From contig JARHVA010002128.1 in the NCBI GenBank assembly GCA_037957365.1, positions 2,365,001 through 2,429,000 on the forward strand: a stretch of 64,000 bases of DNA, in the 5' to 3' direction. This document shows positions 63,309 through 64,000 of this stretch, piece after piece (position 1 is the first letter of the stretch; every line of letters begins with the position of its first letter). The notes beneath the pieces are model-generated. The model did no database searches. It was given only the letters and a program-made list of their open reading frames with translations, and had not been told where the DNA came from. Made by a program: the position numbers and the translations under genes. The DNA is from Torreya grandis. Taxonomy: Eukaryota; Streptophyta; Pinopsida; Cupressales; Taxaceae.

Positions 63309-64000
63309 TATTACATTAATCTACACCCTTAAAGAGAGTTCTTCAGGATCCCTTTGACTAATCCATAATATGGGAATAACCCTAGGCTATGGGTATCCTA
63401 TAACAAGGTTGAACCTTTGGATAAGGCTAGATTAATTTTGTTGGATCACCTATACTAATGTTACTATAAGGAAAGGGTTAAAAAGGGGGAATGGGCTCCT
63501 AAAAAGGCTAAAAGGTGATGCACAAAATAAAAATGGGAAACTCCCATAAGCTTAAACTCACACTAGATCTGTAGAAGACAATCCTAGCTCACACAAACTC
63601 ATAATCTAGATTAGTACATAAGTGTTTCATGGACTAAGTTTATGAAAAACACTAATCTAGACCTAGAAAATAGTTTTAAAACACCTTAAAAGAGGCAAAC
63701 AAGGAGGAAAATGAATATGGATGAATCTCCTTCACAAGGCCATCATACACACCTCACTAAACATAGATCTAAGGAAACATATAGGTAAATAAAGTATTTT
63801 GTTACATCAAGAGGTAGTTATTACAATACTTTATAGGGTTTATCCTAATCAAGATGAGCATATTTTGTAATATCTCAAAGAGTCCCCTACTCTTTAATAT
63901 CAAAGAGTCCTTGTGAGAGTCTAGAATTTGAGAGACTATTTTTAAATGAGAAAGAATGGGGTGATACAGGAGAAAGAGAGAGAGAAGAGGTATCACATTA
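63309..64000 (-). repeat. E4 LTR C, partial at window edge
   Basis: Starts TATTACATTAATCTACACC (TGTT terminus mutated) and matches LTRs A and B to the end of the window, for example AGTGTTTCATGGACTA at 63621. Confidence 0.8.

Larger units (their letters stand above)
57098..64000 (-). mobile_element. E4: LTR array of a - strand gypsy-like element (LTRs A, B, C)
   Basis: Three copies of a roughly 2.35 kb LTR, each starting TGTTATG or a variant on the + strand and, for A and B, ending CCAACA. On the - strand the order is LTR C, primer-binding site (63300-63283), 1.4 kb of internal sequence, LTR B, 93 bp of internal 3' end, LTR A. This is what unequal recombination and internal deletion between tandem elements would leave. 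RT and integrase are absent. Confidence 0.75.

Overview
This window is repeat-rich, AT-rich nuclear DNA of a land plant, most likely a seed plant with a large genome. I found no intact host gene, tRNA, rRNA or CRISPR array. The plant assignment rests on a Ty3/gypsy polyprotein that carries an extra plant-type RNase H, on long LTRs with TATA boxes, and on layered, heavily decayed LTR retrotransposons. The species cannot be told from the sequence.

Layout, using my own labels. E1 (1-8766, + strand) is an LTR element whose 5' LTR is cut by the window edge. It has a primer-binding site, a 2.8 kb leader, and a 2.3 kb relic reading frame that I do not recognise. From 8767 to about 11504 I identify nothing. 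E2 (11586-22742, + strand) is a complete Ty3/gypsy element with 2.4 kb LTRs, perfect AGTAC target-site duplications, and a gag-PR-RNaseH-RT-RNaseH-INT polyprotein carrying about 50 stop codons but one clear frameshift. It interrupts an older repeat, P; a second copy of P at 46752-47953 preserves the uninterrupted site. From 23871 to 32264 the sequence is mostly unassigned, with a gypsy protease relic on the - strand at 31501-31900.

E3 (32265-46356, - strand) is a relative of E1 in the opposite orientation, with the same unknown reading frame and a 2.5 kb internal tandem duplication. From 49.5 to 52.2 kb lie long GT, TA and CA microsatellites interleaved with direct and inverted copies of a roughly 750 bp element (T). 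From 52.2 to 57.1 kb there is a 0.5 kb direct repeat and otherwise nothing identifiable. E4 (57098-64000, - strand) consists of three LTR copies with most internal sequence deleted; the third LTR runs off the window.

The most interesting material is in E1 and E3. Both encode the same roughly 780-codon protein of unknown family, and the E1 copy shows no frameshift across its whole length. About twenty copies of a 31-37 nt imperfect palindrome are scattered through both elements. The arm sequences differ between copies, but most stay complementary. Four separate elements (E1-E4) also share variants of one primer-binding site. Everything here is decayed, so the biology is that of past transposition, nesting, recombination and transition-biased mutation. 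E1/E3 LTR limits are only partly resolved.
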